Assembly (NCBI GenBank): GCA_947525975.1
Contig: CANNVE010000013.1
Coordinates: 21,042 to 85,041, forward strand
Length of the DNA stretch: 64,000 nucleotides
Direction: 5' to 3'
Source: an uncultured Muribaculaceae bacterium
Lineage (GTDB): Bacteria; Bacteroidota; Bacteroidia; Bacteroidales; Muribaculaceae
Shown here: piece by piece, positions 16,456-24,728 of the stretch
Layout: each line of letters starts with the position of its first letter
How positions within the stretch are numbered: the first letter of the stretch is position 1
Position numbers and translations under genes: made by a program
The notes under the pieces: generated by a model
Seen by the model: the letters and a program-made list of their open reading frames with translations, nothing else
Database searches by the model: none
What the model was told of the DNA's origin: nothing

Positions 16456-16711
16456 AAAAAATAAGTTATAAATTTATGTTATTTGGTGAAATTATGTTTC
16501 GATTTTGATGTTTTATTACCGCGCCTGTTTGTTAATTGTTAGTATTGTAAAGTGTACTGTCCGGGATTGTGTGTTTGGGATGAGTTGGAGTGAGGCCGTG
16601 TTGAGCCCTTGATGACGCTATTGTTAGGGCGGTTTAGGGCTGGGTTGGGGCGGTTGTTTTGGGGGTCGATAAAAAAACGTCTAAATAGAGAGGTTTTTTA
16701 AATATTTTCGC

Positions 16712-16719
16712 TATCTTTG
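16712..16719 (+). promoter_or_regulatory. -7 promoter box of the TPR lipoprotein gene
   Basis: TATCTTTG lies 46 bp upstream of the ATG and is preceded at about 18-20 bp by a T-run. It fits the TAnnTTTG consensus. Confidence 0.65.
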
Positions 16720-16765
16720 CCAAAAATAGTGCAGCTAACGTAGTATAACCCTTAATAAACCCATC

Positions 16766-18448
16766 ATGAATCAAAAGCTCGGTCTGGTAGTTGCCCTTGG
16801 CGCTGCCGTTCTATTCTCATCATGCGGTAAGAAGCTCGGCCAGTTCAGCGCCGATTACTTCAACACTAATCCCACTCCCCTTGAGGTTGTTGGCGAGAAA
16901 GTGCCCGCTACAGTCACCGGTAACATCCCCGCAAAGTTCTTCGTAAAGGACGCTACCGTGACAGTGACCCCCTACCTCGTATACAACGGCACCGAGGCCG
17001 CCTCGCAGTCATACACCTTCCAGGGTGAGAAAGTGCGCGGCAATGCCCCTGTGATCAGCTATAACAACGGCGGCACAGTCACCATCCCCGTTTCATTCAA
17101 CTACGTGCCCGAAATGGCCAAGAGCCAGCTTGAGCTCGCGTTCACCGTCAACCAGGGCAGCAAGCAGTATGTCCTCCCCCGCGTGGCTGTAGGATACGGC
17201 GTGGTAGGCACAGCAGCTCTCGCCAACGCCAAGAACGTGACCCCCTCGATCACCCCCGACAAGTACCAGCGCATCATCAACGAGAAGTATGCCGCTGACA
17301 TCATGTTCCTCATCAATCAGGCCAACATCCGCAGCAACCAGCTCAACACCGATGCAATGCAGGAGCTCTGGAGCCAGATCCAGAAGACCAACGAGGCCAA
17401 GAATCTTGAGCTCGCCGAGGTCAACATCGAGTCATACGCTTCGCCCGACGGCGCATACGACTTCAACTACAAGCTCGCAGGCCAGCGCGAAGACAACACC
17501 GACGCTTACGTGAAGAAGCAGCTCCAGCAGGCTAAGATCACCGAATTCAACAACCTCACATCGCAGTTCACCGCCGAAGACTGGGAAGGCTTCAAGAAAC
17601 TCATCGAGAAGAGCAACATCCAGGACAAGGACCTCATCCTCAACGTGCTCAACATGTACAAGGATCCCGAGGAGCGCGAGCAGCAGATACGCAATCTCTC
17701 AAGCGTATTCGAGGAACTTGCCGACAACATCCTGCCCCAGCTCCGCTACTCTCGCATCACCGCTTCGGTCAACATCATCGGCAAGAGCGATGAAGAGCTC
17801 ATCAACCTGGCCAAGACCAACCCCATCGCCCTCAACGTAGACGAGATCCTCTATGCGGCTACCCTCACGAAGGACATGAACCAGAAGATGCAGATCTACA
17901 AGTCGGCTACAGCCCTCTTCCCGAAGGACTACCGCACCTGGAACAACCTCGGCATGGTGCAGTACCAGACCGGCAAATACAACGACGCAAAGGCTTCGTT
18001 CGCAAAGGCAAACTCTATCCAGAAGAATCCTGAGTCGAACATGAACCTCGCCCTCATCGATATGCTCGACGGCAACTACAAAAACGCCAACCAGCTCCTC
18101 GGCTCTGCCGCCGGCGCAAGCAACCTCAACGAAGCCCTGGGCACATACTACCTGAAGATGGGCGACAACGCCGCTGCTGCACGCGCTTTCGGCGATGCCA
18201 AGACTAACAACGCTGCCCTCGCCCAGATCCTCACCAAGGACTACAGCAAGGCTCGCAACACCCTCGCATCTATCGAGACTCCCGACGCAACATCATTCTA
18301 TCTGATGGCTGTGCTCGCTGCCCGCACCAACAACGAGGCAGGCGTGCTCGATAACCTCCGCAAGGCTGTCAAGTTCAATCCCGCCATGGCTGCCCAGGCC
18401 GCTTCTGACCTGGAGTTCGCAAACTTCAACATCAGCAGCATCCGCTGA
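16766..18448 (+). CDS. TPR-containing outer-membrane-associated lipoprotein
   Basis: This 560-aa protein has a lipobox (VLFSSC, Cys20). The first part is beta-rich (about 30-150). The middle has VNIESYASPDGAYDFNYKLAGQREDNTDAYVKKQL, resembling an OmpA-like peptidoglycan-binding segment. The rest holds TPR units (YRTWNNLGMVQYQTGKYNDAKASFAKANSIQ and following). Very uniform codon choice and a strong promoter and terminator suggest high expression. It resembles OmpA/PorE-type lipoproteins of Bacteroidetes, but I cannot assign a name. It stands alone between the RiPP locus and the GH106 operon. Confidence 0.85.
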   Translation: MNQKLGLVVALGAAVLFSSCGKKLGQFSADYFNTNPTPLEVVGEKVPATVTGNIPAKFFVKDATVTVTPYLVYNGTEAASQSYTFQGEKVRGNAPVISYNNGGTVTIPVSFNYVPEMAKSQLELAFTVNQGSKQYVLPRVAVGYGVVGTAALANAKNVTPSITPDKYQRIINEKYAADIMFLINQANIRSNQLNTDAMQELWSQIQKTNEAKNLELAEVNIESYASPDGAYDFNYKLAGQREDNTDAYVKKQLQQAKITEFNNLTSQFTAEDWEGFKKLIEKSNIQDKDLILNVLNMYKDPEEREQQIRNLSSVFEELADNILPQLRYSRITASVNIIGKSDEELINLAKTNPIALNVDEILYAATLTKDMNQKMQIYKSATALFPKDYRTWNNLGMVQYQTGKYNDAKASFAKANSIQKNPESNMNLALIDMLDGNYKNANQLLGSAAGASNLNEALGTYYLKMGDNAAAARAFGDAKTNNAALAQILTKDYSKARNTLASIETPDATSFYLMAVLAARTNNEAGVLDNLRKAVKFNPAMAAQAASDLEFANFNISSIR

Positions 18449-18472
18449 TACGCGTCTGACGCGATAAACCAC

Positions 18473-18511
18473 AAAAAAAAGCTGTCTAAACTCGTTTAGA
18501 CAGCTTTTTTT
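18473..18511 (+). terminator. Strong bidirectional intrinsic terminator
   Basis: GCTGTCTAAAC-tc-GTTTAGACAGC is a perfect 11-bp stem flanked by A8 and T7 runs. It lies 25 bp after the lipoprotein stop and can work in both directions. Confidence 0.92.
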
Positions 18512-18537
18512 GTGGCGTTGAGTATCTTAAAGAGGAG

Positions 18538-18662
18538 GTGCGTTTCTCCGAAACGCACGGGCCAATCCCCATGGATGGGCGATTTCAGTAACGCCAACCC
18601 CTGCCAAATAACAAGGATTATCAGTCCCAATTTCGTTAAGAAGCCCGCTCACCGCGGGCTTC
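18538..18662. repeat. Intergenic palindromic repeat cluster between convergent genes
   Basis: GTGCGTTTC-tcc-GAAACGCAC (18538-18558) lies within GGAGGTGCGTTTCTCCGAAA, a unit related to those near 43222 and 45811. It is followed by a degenerate GGGCGATTTC unit like those at 29509 and 31880. Last comes GAAGCCCGC-tcacc-GCGGGCTTC (18640-18662), related to the hairpin at 4167-4185. No gene is seen here. Confidence 0.65.
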
Positions 18663-18704
18663 ATGGATGTTTATAAAGCTTAAGGAGTGCGGATTGCCTC
18701 CTCT

Positions 18705-21700
18705 TTAGTTTCCTGTTGCTACTGTGCTCCTGTCATTGATGCTCAATGTCACGGGGCCTATAAGGCCTGATTCAAGCAGTGGCGAATCCTCTGTGTAGTG
18801 TTTCCATGGGAGGAAGAGCACTCGCTCTCTTTGGTCGGGCTCGCTGTCGGTGTACCATTGCGGGAATGACTTCAACCGGCCATATTCATCATATTCATAT
18901 AGTTCGGGCAGATGCTCGTCGCCAATGATGCGGTTTGGATAGAGGTTTGTCACCTTGACCACAAGGTCGTTTTCGCCTTCCTTCAGATAGTCAGTGATGT
19001 CGAGTGCGAAGGGTGCTTTCCAGATTGTGACGGGCTCGCTGCCGTTGACTGACACCTCGGCGATGTTTTCCACACGTCCCAGATTGAGCATGACTCTGCT
19101 CCCATCGGCGGGCTGATGCAGGCTGAAGCTCCTGGTGTAGGTGGCTGTGCCTGCGAAGTGGCGCACGTCAAAGTCTTCGTGCTTGTGCAGCGATTCCAAA
19201 GCGGGCATGTTGATGGAGCCGTTGATTTTGCTCCATGACGGGAATGTCACGCTCCATTCCGCCGACAAGTCTTTCAGTGGCTCGCCGATTATCGCGGGCG
19301 CAGGAAGCCCTCCGGCCAAGATGCTGTCTATTTCATTGGCCGATATGGCGTAGGCGTATGCTTGGGGCAGAGTAGCGTCACCTTCAAATCCGGCTATGAA
19401 TTGTTCCTCGGCCATTGCGACATCGATCGCAGGGATGCAATCATAGCTTGATTTGATGCCTTTTGCAGCGAACTTGCCGTTGACGAAGAGTTCAGGCACG
19501 CCTTCGTCATAGCGCAGCAATACGTGTGTCCATCCCTCGATAGGTTCATTGTATTCAAGCACCCTTTTGTTGCCTGCGTTCCGCTCATGCACGAATATTC
19601 CGTTCTGTCCCATCGCTATGCCCACAAAGGCTGTGTTGCCTCGGCCTTGCGGAGGAAACAATATGAATCCGCGGTTGGCAGCGGCGAATGTTTCGGGCTT
19701 TGCCCATAGAGAGATAGAGAAAGTGGAGCCTAAGCTGTCTGTGACGCTGTATGGCCTCTTCCCGCTTTCTGTGATGATGGTGGCCGGTTCGGGCGATACC
19801 TCTCTTATACCCGGAGCCGGAGAGTCGTCAGGCTTGAACACCAGGAATATCGACCCTGATTCCGGAAGATCTATATTTACGTATTCCGAAGAGCCATTAT
19901 CGTCCCAGTCTATTGTGGTGTCGGTATCCCCGGTCTCCGCATCCCAAAGATAGGGGCGCTTGCCGCTCAGGCGGCATTTCACAGTCAGCCTTTCCGGACG
20001 CCGACGATGGTTTGAGATGAAATATACGTCAGAATCTCCTGATTTCTTGTGTATGAAATGTATCTGTGCGTCGAGGTTTTGTGACACAAATTCGAAATCA
20101 GGAGCAAGAGACAGAGCCTCAGGCAGGTCAGAAAAAGACACTCCTCTATATATTTTTCCTTCGCCCAAGGTATCGCTGCCCCATAGCAGGGCTGCCAGCC
20201 TCTTCGACTCCTTGTCCTTTTCTGCGTCAAGGCCGGGATGGCCTGCGGGCATCTCCCCTTGAAGCACAATAGAGATGCCTTGGCGGGTGAGATCGATCAG
20301 CTTTTGCAGCAGTTCGGGTGTCATGCGGCGGATGTCGGGCACCACCAGGGCCCGGTAGCGCATGCCGTTGGGCAGAGTCAGAAGTCCGTCGTCAGCTGAC
20401 AGGCGCTTCAGCACCCCTTCTTTGTCTATTGCGTCCCAGCGGTATCCATAGGGCAAGGAAGATGTATAGTTGGTGATTGCCGAGGATATACCCTCGTCTT
20501 TTAGTATCAGGAAGTCAGTCACGGTGTGACCTTGCTGCAGCATGTATGAGCATCGTGATACGTATGTGTTGAAGTCGGAGAAATGAGAAGCCCACGTCGA
20601 CGTGCGGTCGAGGTGAGTGCCGAATGGCCCCATAGTCATGATGTTTCCCGGCTGGTCGGCAGTGTAAGGCTGATGCGTGGTGGCATGGTATACGAATCGG
20701 TTGACGCCAGCCGTCATTATATAATCGCCGAGGGCTTTCATGCCATATGGATGCTCGGTGAATTTGCTGTTGAACGGCGTGCCTGTATAGCATTCGCAGG
20801 CCACTATGGGTTTGTCCCATACGTGGGCTGACGATGCTGCCATGTAGGTGGTCATGATATTTCCGTATATGTAGTGCGTCCAGAATTCGCTCATCGGTAC
20901 ATCCTGGCATGCCGCCATCTCAAGGCTTTCGAAATTGCCGTCGCCGTATGCCTCGCCGGCGTATTTGAGGCCTCGGTCGGCCATGCGCTCGGCGAAATAC
21001 CGCGCATAGTTGTCAATGAACATGTCAGCCTGGGTGCGTCTCAGGTCCCATAGGAATCGTTCGCTGTCATCAACGCTTTCCACTATTCGTCCGGTGGCTG
21101 TCAGAATCCAGGGTGATATGTCGTATCCGCGTTTCTCCTTGAAGTATGAAGGCAATTCTTCTGTCCAGTTTTGCTTTCCGGCCTCCCAGCTGTCGATGGC
21201 GAGCCCGTCGAATGTGCTGCCGCACCAAGGCTTCAGCTCATCGAGCAGTGGAGTCAGAAACAAGTCGAAGTGGGCATCGAGGCCTGCTTTGCTCAGCTTG
21301 TCGCAGTCAAGACCTCGACCCGCGTCTGGCGCCGCCGCCACGGTCTCGCCGGTGGTGGTGTATCCGATCCTGACTATGGTCCAACGGCCTTTGGGCGCTT
21401 TCCATCTTATCTTGCCGTCAGGCCCCATTTTGTCGGTGATGTCAATGACCCGGTCTGGATCGATGGTAAAGGCCTTGTCGGCTGATTGCTTGCTGTCGAC
21501 AAGGGGGATGGCTTGGTTCACGCTTCCGTTTTTTGGAGCGTAATTCTCTATGCGCGGCTCTCCGTGAAATGATGCCTCGGCCAAGTTGGTGCCACGGTTG
21601 GTGGTCAGCCTGAAGAAAGACGCGGTGACCGGCTCGAATGTCATTGTGCCCGGGACATCGAGCTCCCTCAGGGGGCCGTTGGTAAATCTGCCGATTGGGG

Positions 21701-22499
21701 AGAAATTGACGCCATCGGCCGATGCTTCGACCGTTATGACCGGGGCATAGTCTCGCGGGCCGTCATGGGGGTCGAGCGGCAGTTCTCTTTTGCCTCGGTA
21801 CATGGTGGCGGCTCTGGCTGTAAATGGCTTTTTCAGTTCGAAGGTCACAGATTGGCCTCCCTCCAGCCTTAGCTCTGTGCTCAGGTCAAGGTCGGTGAAT
21901 ATGCTTCCGTCTATTCTATCGCCGCCTACAGAGACTGACTTAATCAAGTCGGAGAAATCTGTGTCATCGCCGGGGACTGACGGATACGCCAGGACATATG
22001 CGTCCCGGTAAAAACCGAGTTTCGATATTGGCTGTGGCATATCGGTCTTTATCTCGCCGTTGCCTGATGACTCTATGTGCTTATCGCTCCATACGAGTTG
22101 CTTCATGGATTTTTCCGCCGGAATCCACGGCCCTCCCGTGCCGCTGTATCCGGGGGAATTATGCATATACAGCTTCAGCCCCAGCCTTTCCGCCTCTTTC
22201 ATGGCGTGGATGATGGCGTCATGCCATTGAGGGGAATTATAGTCGACGCCTCCTTTTGGGATGCCCACTCCTGCTTCGAATATCATTGCGGCTCCGTAGT
22301 TGGCGCGTTTCATGTATTCGAGGTCGAGGGTGATTCCGTGTTTTGAGATATTGCCGTTCATCCATTCCCAATAGGTGTTGGGGCGGGCCTGAAGCGGTGG
22401 ATTATTGAAGTCATCCGATGATATTTGAGCCACATTCACCTGTGAGAGGCATAGACTTATGGTGAGGATTGTCGTCCTGAGTGCTTTTTCCGGTTTCAT
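18705..22499 (-). CDS. GH106-type alpha-L-rhamnosidase with LamG-like insert
   Basis: This 1264-aa secreted glycosidase has a signal peptide (residues 1-25). The GH106-type catalytic region (about 30-800) includes RPNTYWEWMNGNISKHGITLDLEYMKRANYGAAMIFE, AGRGLDCDKLSKAGLDAHF, DGLAIDSWEAGKQNWTEELP and YAGEAYGDGNFESLE. A concanavalin/LamG-like domain (FSISLWAKPETF to about residue 1060) is followed by a galactose-binding-like sandwich (VMLNLGRVENIAEVSVNGSEPV). It probably removes rhamnose from plant pectin or bacterial polysaccharide. It starts 2 bp after the M6 protease stop. Its last residues (DRSTVATGN) are encoded by a copy of a dispersed intergenic repeat. Confidence 0.9.
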   Translation of the reverse strand: MKPEKALRTTILTISLCLSQVNVAQISSDDFNNPPLQARPNTYWEWMNGNISKHGITLDLEYMKRANYGAAMIFEAGVGIPKGGVDYNSPQWHDAIIHAMKEAERLGLKLYMHNSPGYSGTGGPWIPAEKSMKQLVWSDKHIESSGNGEIKTDMPQPISKLGFYRDAYVLAYPSVPGDDTDFSDLIKSVSVGGDRIDGSIFTDLDLSTELRLEGGQSVTFELKKPFTARAATMYRGKRELPLDPHDGPRDYAPVITVEASADGVNFSPIGRFTNGPLRELDVPGTMTFEPVTASFFRLTTNRGTNLAEASFHGEPRIENYAPKNGSVNQAIPLVDSKQSADKAFTIDPDRVIDITDKMGPDGKIRWKAPKGRWTIVRIGYTTTGETVAAAPDAGRGLDCDKLSKAGLDAHFDLFLTPLLDELKPWCGSTFDGLAIDSWEAGKQNWTEELPSYFKEKRGYDISPWILTATGRIVESVDDSERFLWDLRRTQADMFIDNYARYFAERMADRGLKYAGEAYGDGNFESLEMAACQDVPMSEFWTHYIYGNIMTTYMAASSAHVWDKPIVACECYTGTPFNSKFTEHPYGMKALGDYIMTAGVNRFVYHATTHQPYTADQPGNIMTMGPFGTHLDRTSTWASHFSDFNTYVSRCSYMLQQGHTVTDFLILKDEGISSAITNYTSSLPYGYRWDAIDKEGVLKRLSADDGLLTLPNGMRYRALVVPDIRRMTPELLQKLIDLTRQGISIVLQGEMPAGHPGLDAEKDKESKRLAALLWGSDTLGEGKIYRGVSFSDLPEALSLAPDFEFVSQNLDAQIHFIHKKSGDSDVYFISNHRRRPERLTVKCRLSGKRPYLWDAETGDTDTTIDWDDNGSSEYVNIDLPESGSIFLVFKPDDSPAPGIREVSPEPATIITESGKRPYSVTDSLGSTFSISLWAKPETFAAANRGFILFPPQGRGNTAFVGIAMGQNGIFVHERNAGNKRVLEYNEPIEGWTHVLLRYDEGVPELFVNGKFAAKGIKSSYDCIPAIDVAMAEEQFIAGFEGDATLPQAYAYAISANEIDSILAGGLPAPAIIGEPLKDLSAEWSVTFPSWSKINGSINMPALESLHKHEDFDVRHFAGTATYTRSFSLHQPADGSRVMLNLGRVENIAEVSVNGSEPVTIWKAPFALDITDYLKEGENDLVVKVTNLYPNRIIGDEHLPELYEYDEYGRLKSFPQWYTDSEPDQRERVLFLPWKHYTEDSPLLESGLIGPVTLSINDRSTVATGN
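18711..18734 (-). repeat. Copy of dispersed repeat GACAGGAGCACAG, inside the GH106 3' end
   Basis: On the minus strand GACAGGAGCACAGTAGCAAC plus AGGA matches the copies at 43182 and 45772 with one mismatch in 24. It encodes the C-terminus of the GH106 protein just before its stop. Confidence 0.8.
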
Positions 22500-22501
22500 T
22501 G

Positions 22502-24565
22502 TTATCTTATGACGATCTTGCGGGTTGAGGAGCCTTGGCGCATGATGTAGATGCCGGGCGTGAGGTTTTCGGGGTCAACCTTCAGGCCTTGCAGGGTGAA
22601 GTATTCAGCCTCGGCGGTCTCGTCGGCGGTGACAGAGCCTATGCCTGCGGTGTCGGGCGTGCGCACGGTTATTGTGTTGGACGATGATCCGAATACGATC
22701 TGGGTGGGATTGCTGTATAAGTATACGGGCACCACATATATCTGGTATTCCTTTCCGGGCTTCAGGTCGGTGACGCTTGCCGTTGTCTTTGTGCCTACAG
22801 TGCGCCCTCTGCTGTATCTGCCGGTGTAGCTTCCGTCGATGGCCTCCACGTGCAGCTCATAGCGCGAGACATCGGGAAGAGCGTTCCACGACACGGTCAC
22901 GGAGGTAGAGGTGATATCCTCGGGAGCGGCCTCATTGAGCACGAATGTGCCGTTGTATTCCGAGTTTCCGACCTTGAATGTGATCTGTCCGTCGGTCTCG
23001 GCTATGTCCGCGATGGGCACATTGAGCCTTGTTCCGGCCCATGTGACCATGCCGGGCCTTGTGTTGCCGTTGAACGCTGTCACGCCCGATGTGCCGGGGA
23101 ATGCGTCGCCGGCGCGGCTCGATTCGCTTTGGGTGCCGTCGGCCTCCTCGATATCGATGTATTGGTGTGAGGGGTCATTGTTTGCTTCGTTGAGGTTCCA
23201 TACCTCTTCGTCATAGTCGATGTGCCACACGAGCATGCCGTGGCCGGGGATGTATGAGTCCCAGCCCGAGCGCTGACGATTCTCCAGCAGGAAGAATTCG
23301 TTGGGGTCGGTAGTGGGTATCAGGTAGGCCTCGTTGGTGTCGAGTATGTGGCCCAGACTGTAGGATGCCCCTTCAGAGGTGAGCACCGTAGGCTTGCACC
23401 ATCCGAGGGCGTTTCGCTCGAAAGCGCCGTAGGCCGGAGGTGTGCGGCTGTTGTTGTTGTATGGCCCCTGGTCCATCACGCACCATGTGCCCGGGGTGAA
23501 AGCCCCGGTGTAGTCGGTGGCGTATATGTCAGGGAGGCCCATGACGTGGCTGAATTCGTGCACGAATGTGCCTATGCCGTCGGGGCCCGAGCTGAACCAC
23601 TCGTTGGAGCAGGCGTAGTTGGCCAGCTGCACGCCGTCGAACACGTAAGGCTTGCCGCCCGCGTAGCGCACATCCCACGAATGCGGCCACACGCTGTTGG
23701 CGCCGCCGCCGGAGGCTTCGCCGCCTCCGGCGTAGAACACGTATACGTTGTCGATCAGCCCGTCGCCGTCGCGGTCATATTGCGAGAAGTCGACTGTGGC
23801 GTCGAGCTGCTGGCAGGCCTCGATGGCCATTTTCTCGGGAGCCTTGTCGTCGCCCCTATAGTCATTGCCGCCGTAGTACGATCGGTTTTGGCTCAAGGTG
23901 ATGGGGCCGTATACGTCGAAATCGGGCAGGAACTGTCCGTTGGAGTTGTCGATGAAGAAATCGCGGGCACTGCCCGTGCCTTTGTAGTCGCTGAAACCTT
24001 TCTCGTTGAGCAGGCGGCTGAAATAATCGTATGGGTCATTCAGCGTGAATTTAGTGTCTTTGTATTGCACCAGCACCACAAGGCCTTTCTGCTTGCCGGT
24101 GGCCGGGAAGTGATTGCCGGGAAACAGGCCCTTGCCGTAGCTCGGGTTCGATCCGTCGGCTTTGGCCGGCGCGCTCTGGCGCTGAACCTGGGGGATGGCT
24201 GCCCGCTCGGCGAATTTTGATGCTTTTGACATCTTGCGCATGGTGACTTCCACTCCGGCCATGTCCACATTGGCCAGGAACTGCCGGTCGGCATCAGTGC
24301 GCAGGTCGGGCCGCTTGGCCAGGAGGTCAGAGCGCACTATCCGGCCATCGGAGGCGACATTGCCGTAGTATAGTGCGTCATTGTCATTTACAAGCAGGTA
24401 TCCGTCTTCCGACAGATAGCAGTGGGCGCGCTCATCGCCACGCAGCATCACGGTTATCTGCGATCCGTCAGGCTGCGTGAATGTCATTGGGCGGTGCAGT
24501 GCTGGCACAGCCATTGCCGTGGCCGCGAACGCGGCTAAGGCGGTGATTGTGGAGAGTATTCTCAT
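22502..24565 (-). CDS. Secreted M6-family metalloprotease with FN3 and type IX-like C-terminus
   Basis: This 687-aa zinc protease has a signal peptide (to about residue 19) and a pro-region. The zinc site HEFSHVMGLPDIY follows GTFV, and the family-typical WHIDYDE and a Ca-binding-like DRDGDGLIDN are present. A fibronectin III-like domain (APEDITSTSVTVSWNALPDVSRYELHVEAIDG) precedes a C-terminal EYFTLQGLKVDPENLTPGIYIMRQG...KIVIR. That tail closely resembles the end of the protein encoded at 46384-48153 and probably directs type IX-like secretion. It is first in a two-gene operon with the GH106 gene. A promoter lies at 24630-24660. Confidence 0.9.
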   Translation of the reverse strand: MRILSTITALAAFAATAMAVPALHRPMTFTQPDGSQITVMLRGDERAHCYLSEDGYLLVNDNDALYYGNVASDGRIVRSDLLAKRPDLRTDADRQFLANVDMAGVEVTMRKMSKASKFAERAAIPQVQRQSAPAKADGSNPSYGKGLFPGNHFPATGKQKGLVVLVQYKDTKFTLNDPYDYFSRLLNEKGFSDYKGTGSARDFFIDNSNGQFLPDFDVYGPITLSQNRSYYGGNDYRGDDKAPEKMAIEACQQLDATVDFSQYDRDGDGLIDNVYVFYAGGGEASGGGANSVWPHSWDVRYAGGKPYVFDGVQLANYACSNEWFSSGPDGIGTFVHEFSHVMGLPDIYATDYTGAFTPGTWCVMDQGPYNNNSRTPPAYGAFERNALGWCKPTVLTSEGASYSLGHILDTNEAYLIPTTDPNEFFLLENRQRSGWDSYIPGHGMLVWHIDYDEEVWNLNEANNDPSHQYIDIEEADGTQSESSRAGDAFPGTSGVTAFNGNTRPGMVTWAGTRLNVPIADIAETDGQITFKVGNSEYNGTFVLNEAAPEDITSTSVTVSWNALPDVSRYELHVEAIDGSYTGRYSRGRTVGTKTTASVTDLKPGKEYQIYVVPVYLYSNPTQIVFGSSSNTITVRTPDTAGIGSVTADETAEAEYFTLQGLKVDPENLTPGIYIMRQGSSTRKIVIR

Positions 24566-24629
24566 CAGATATGTGATATGATTGCTGAAATTTGTGGGGG
24601 CCGCTCTCTAACAGCGGCTCATGAAATGG

Positions 24630-24660
24630 CAAAGTTAAGAAAAAAGAATAATATTACAAT
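24630..24660 (-). promoter_or_regulatory. Promoter of the M6 protease-GH106 operon
   Basis: On the minus strand ATTG (24657-24660), 19 bp and TAACTTTG (24630-24637) fit the -33/-7 consensus. It is back-to-back with the TPR gene promoter. A small GCCGCT/AGCGGC hairpin lies in the leader (24600-24617). Confidence 0.65.
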
Positions 24661-24701
24661 AAAATAGTAAACAATTGTGGTGTGGAGTGGGGGATTTGCA
24701 T

Positions 24702-24709
24702 TACCTTTG
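24702..24709 (+). promoter_or_regulatory. -7 promoter box of the large TPR gene
   Basis: TACCTTTG lies 19 bp upstream of the chosen ATG at 24729. It also rules out the more upstream start used by the ORF track. Confidence 0.65.
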
Positions 24710-24728
24710 CACGTATAATGCAAACAAG

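Larger units (their letters stand above)
16242..16765. other. 524-bp AT-rich divergent intergenic region upstream of the RiPP precursor and the TPR lipoprotein
   Basis: It holds a minus-strand promoter for the RiPP operon (16424-16455) and a plus-strand promoter for the TPR lipoprotein (16712-16719). It also holds a precursor mRNA leader of roughly 170-180 nt. I see no ORF or RNA gene in it. Base composition switches sharply from AT-rich to GC-rich at the lipoprotein gene. Confidence 0.6.
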
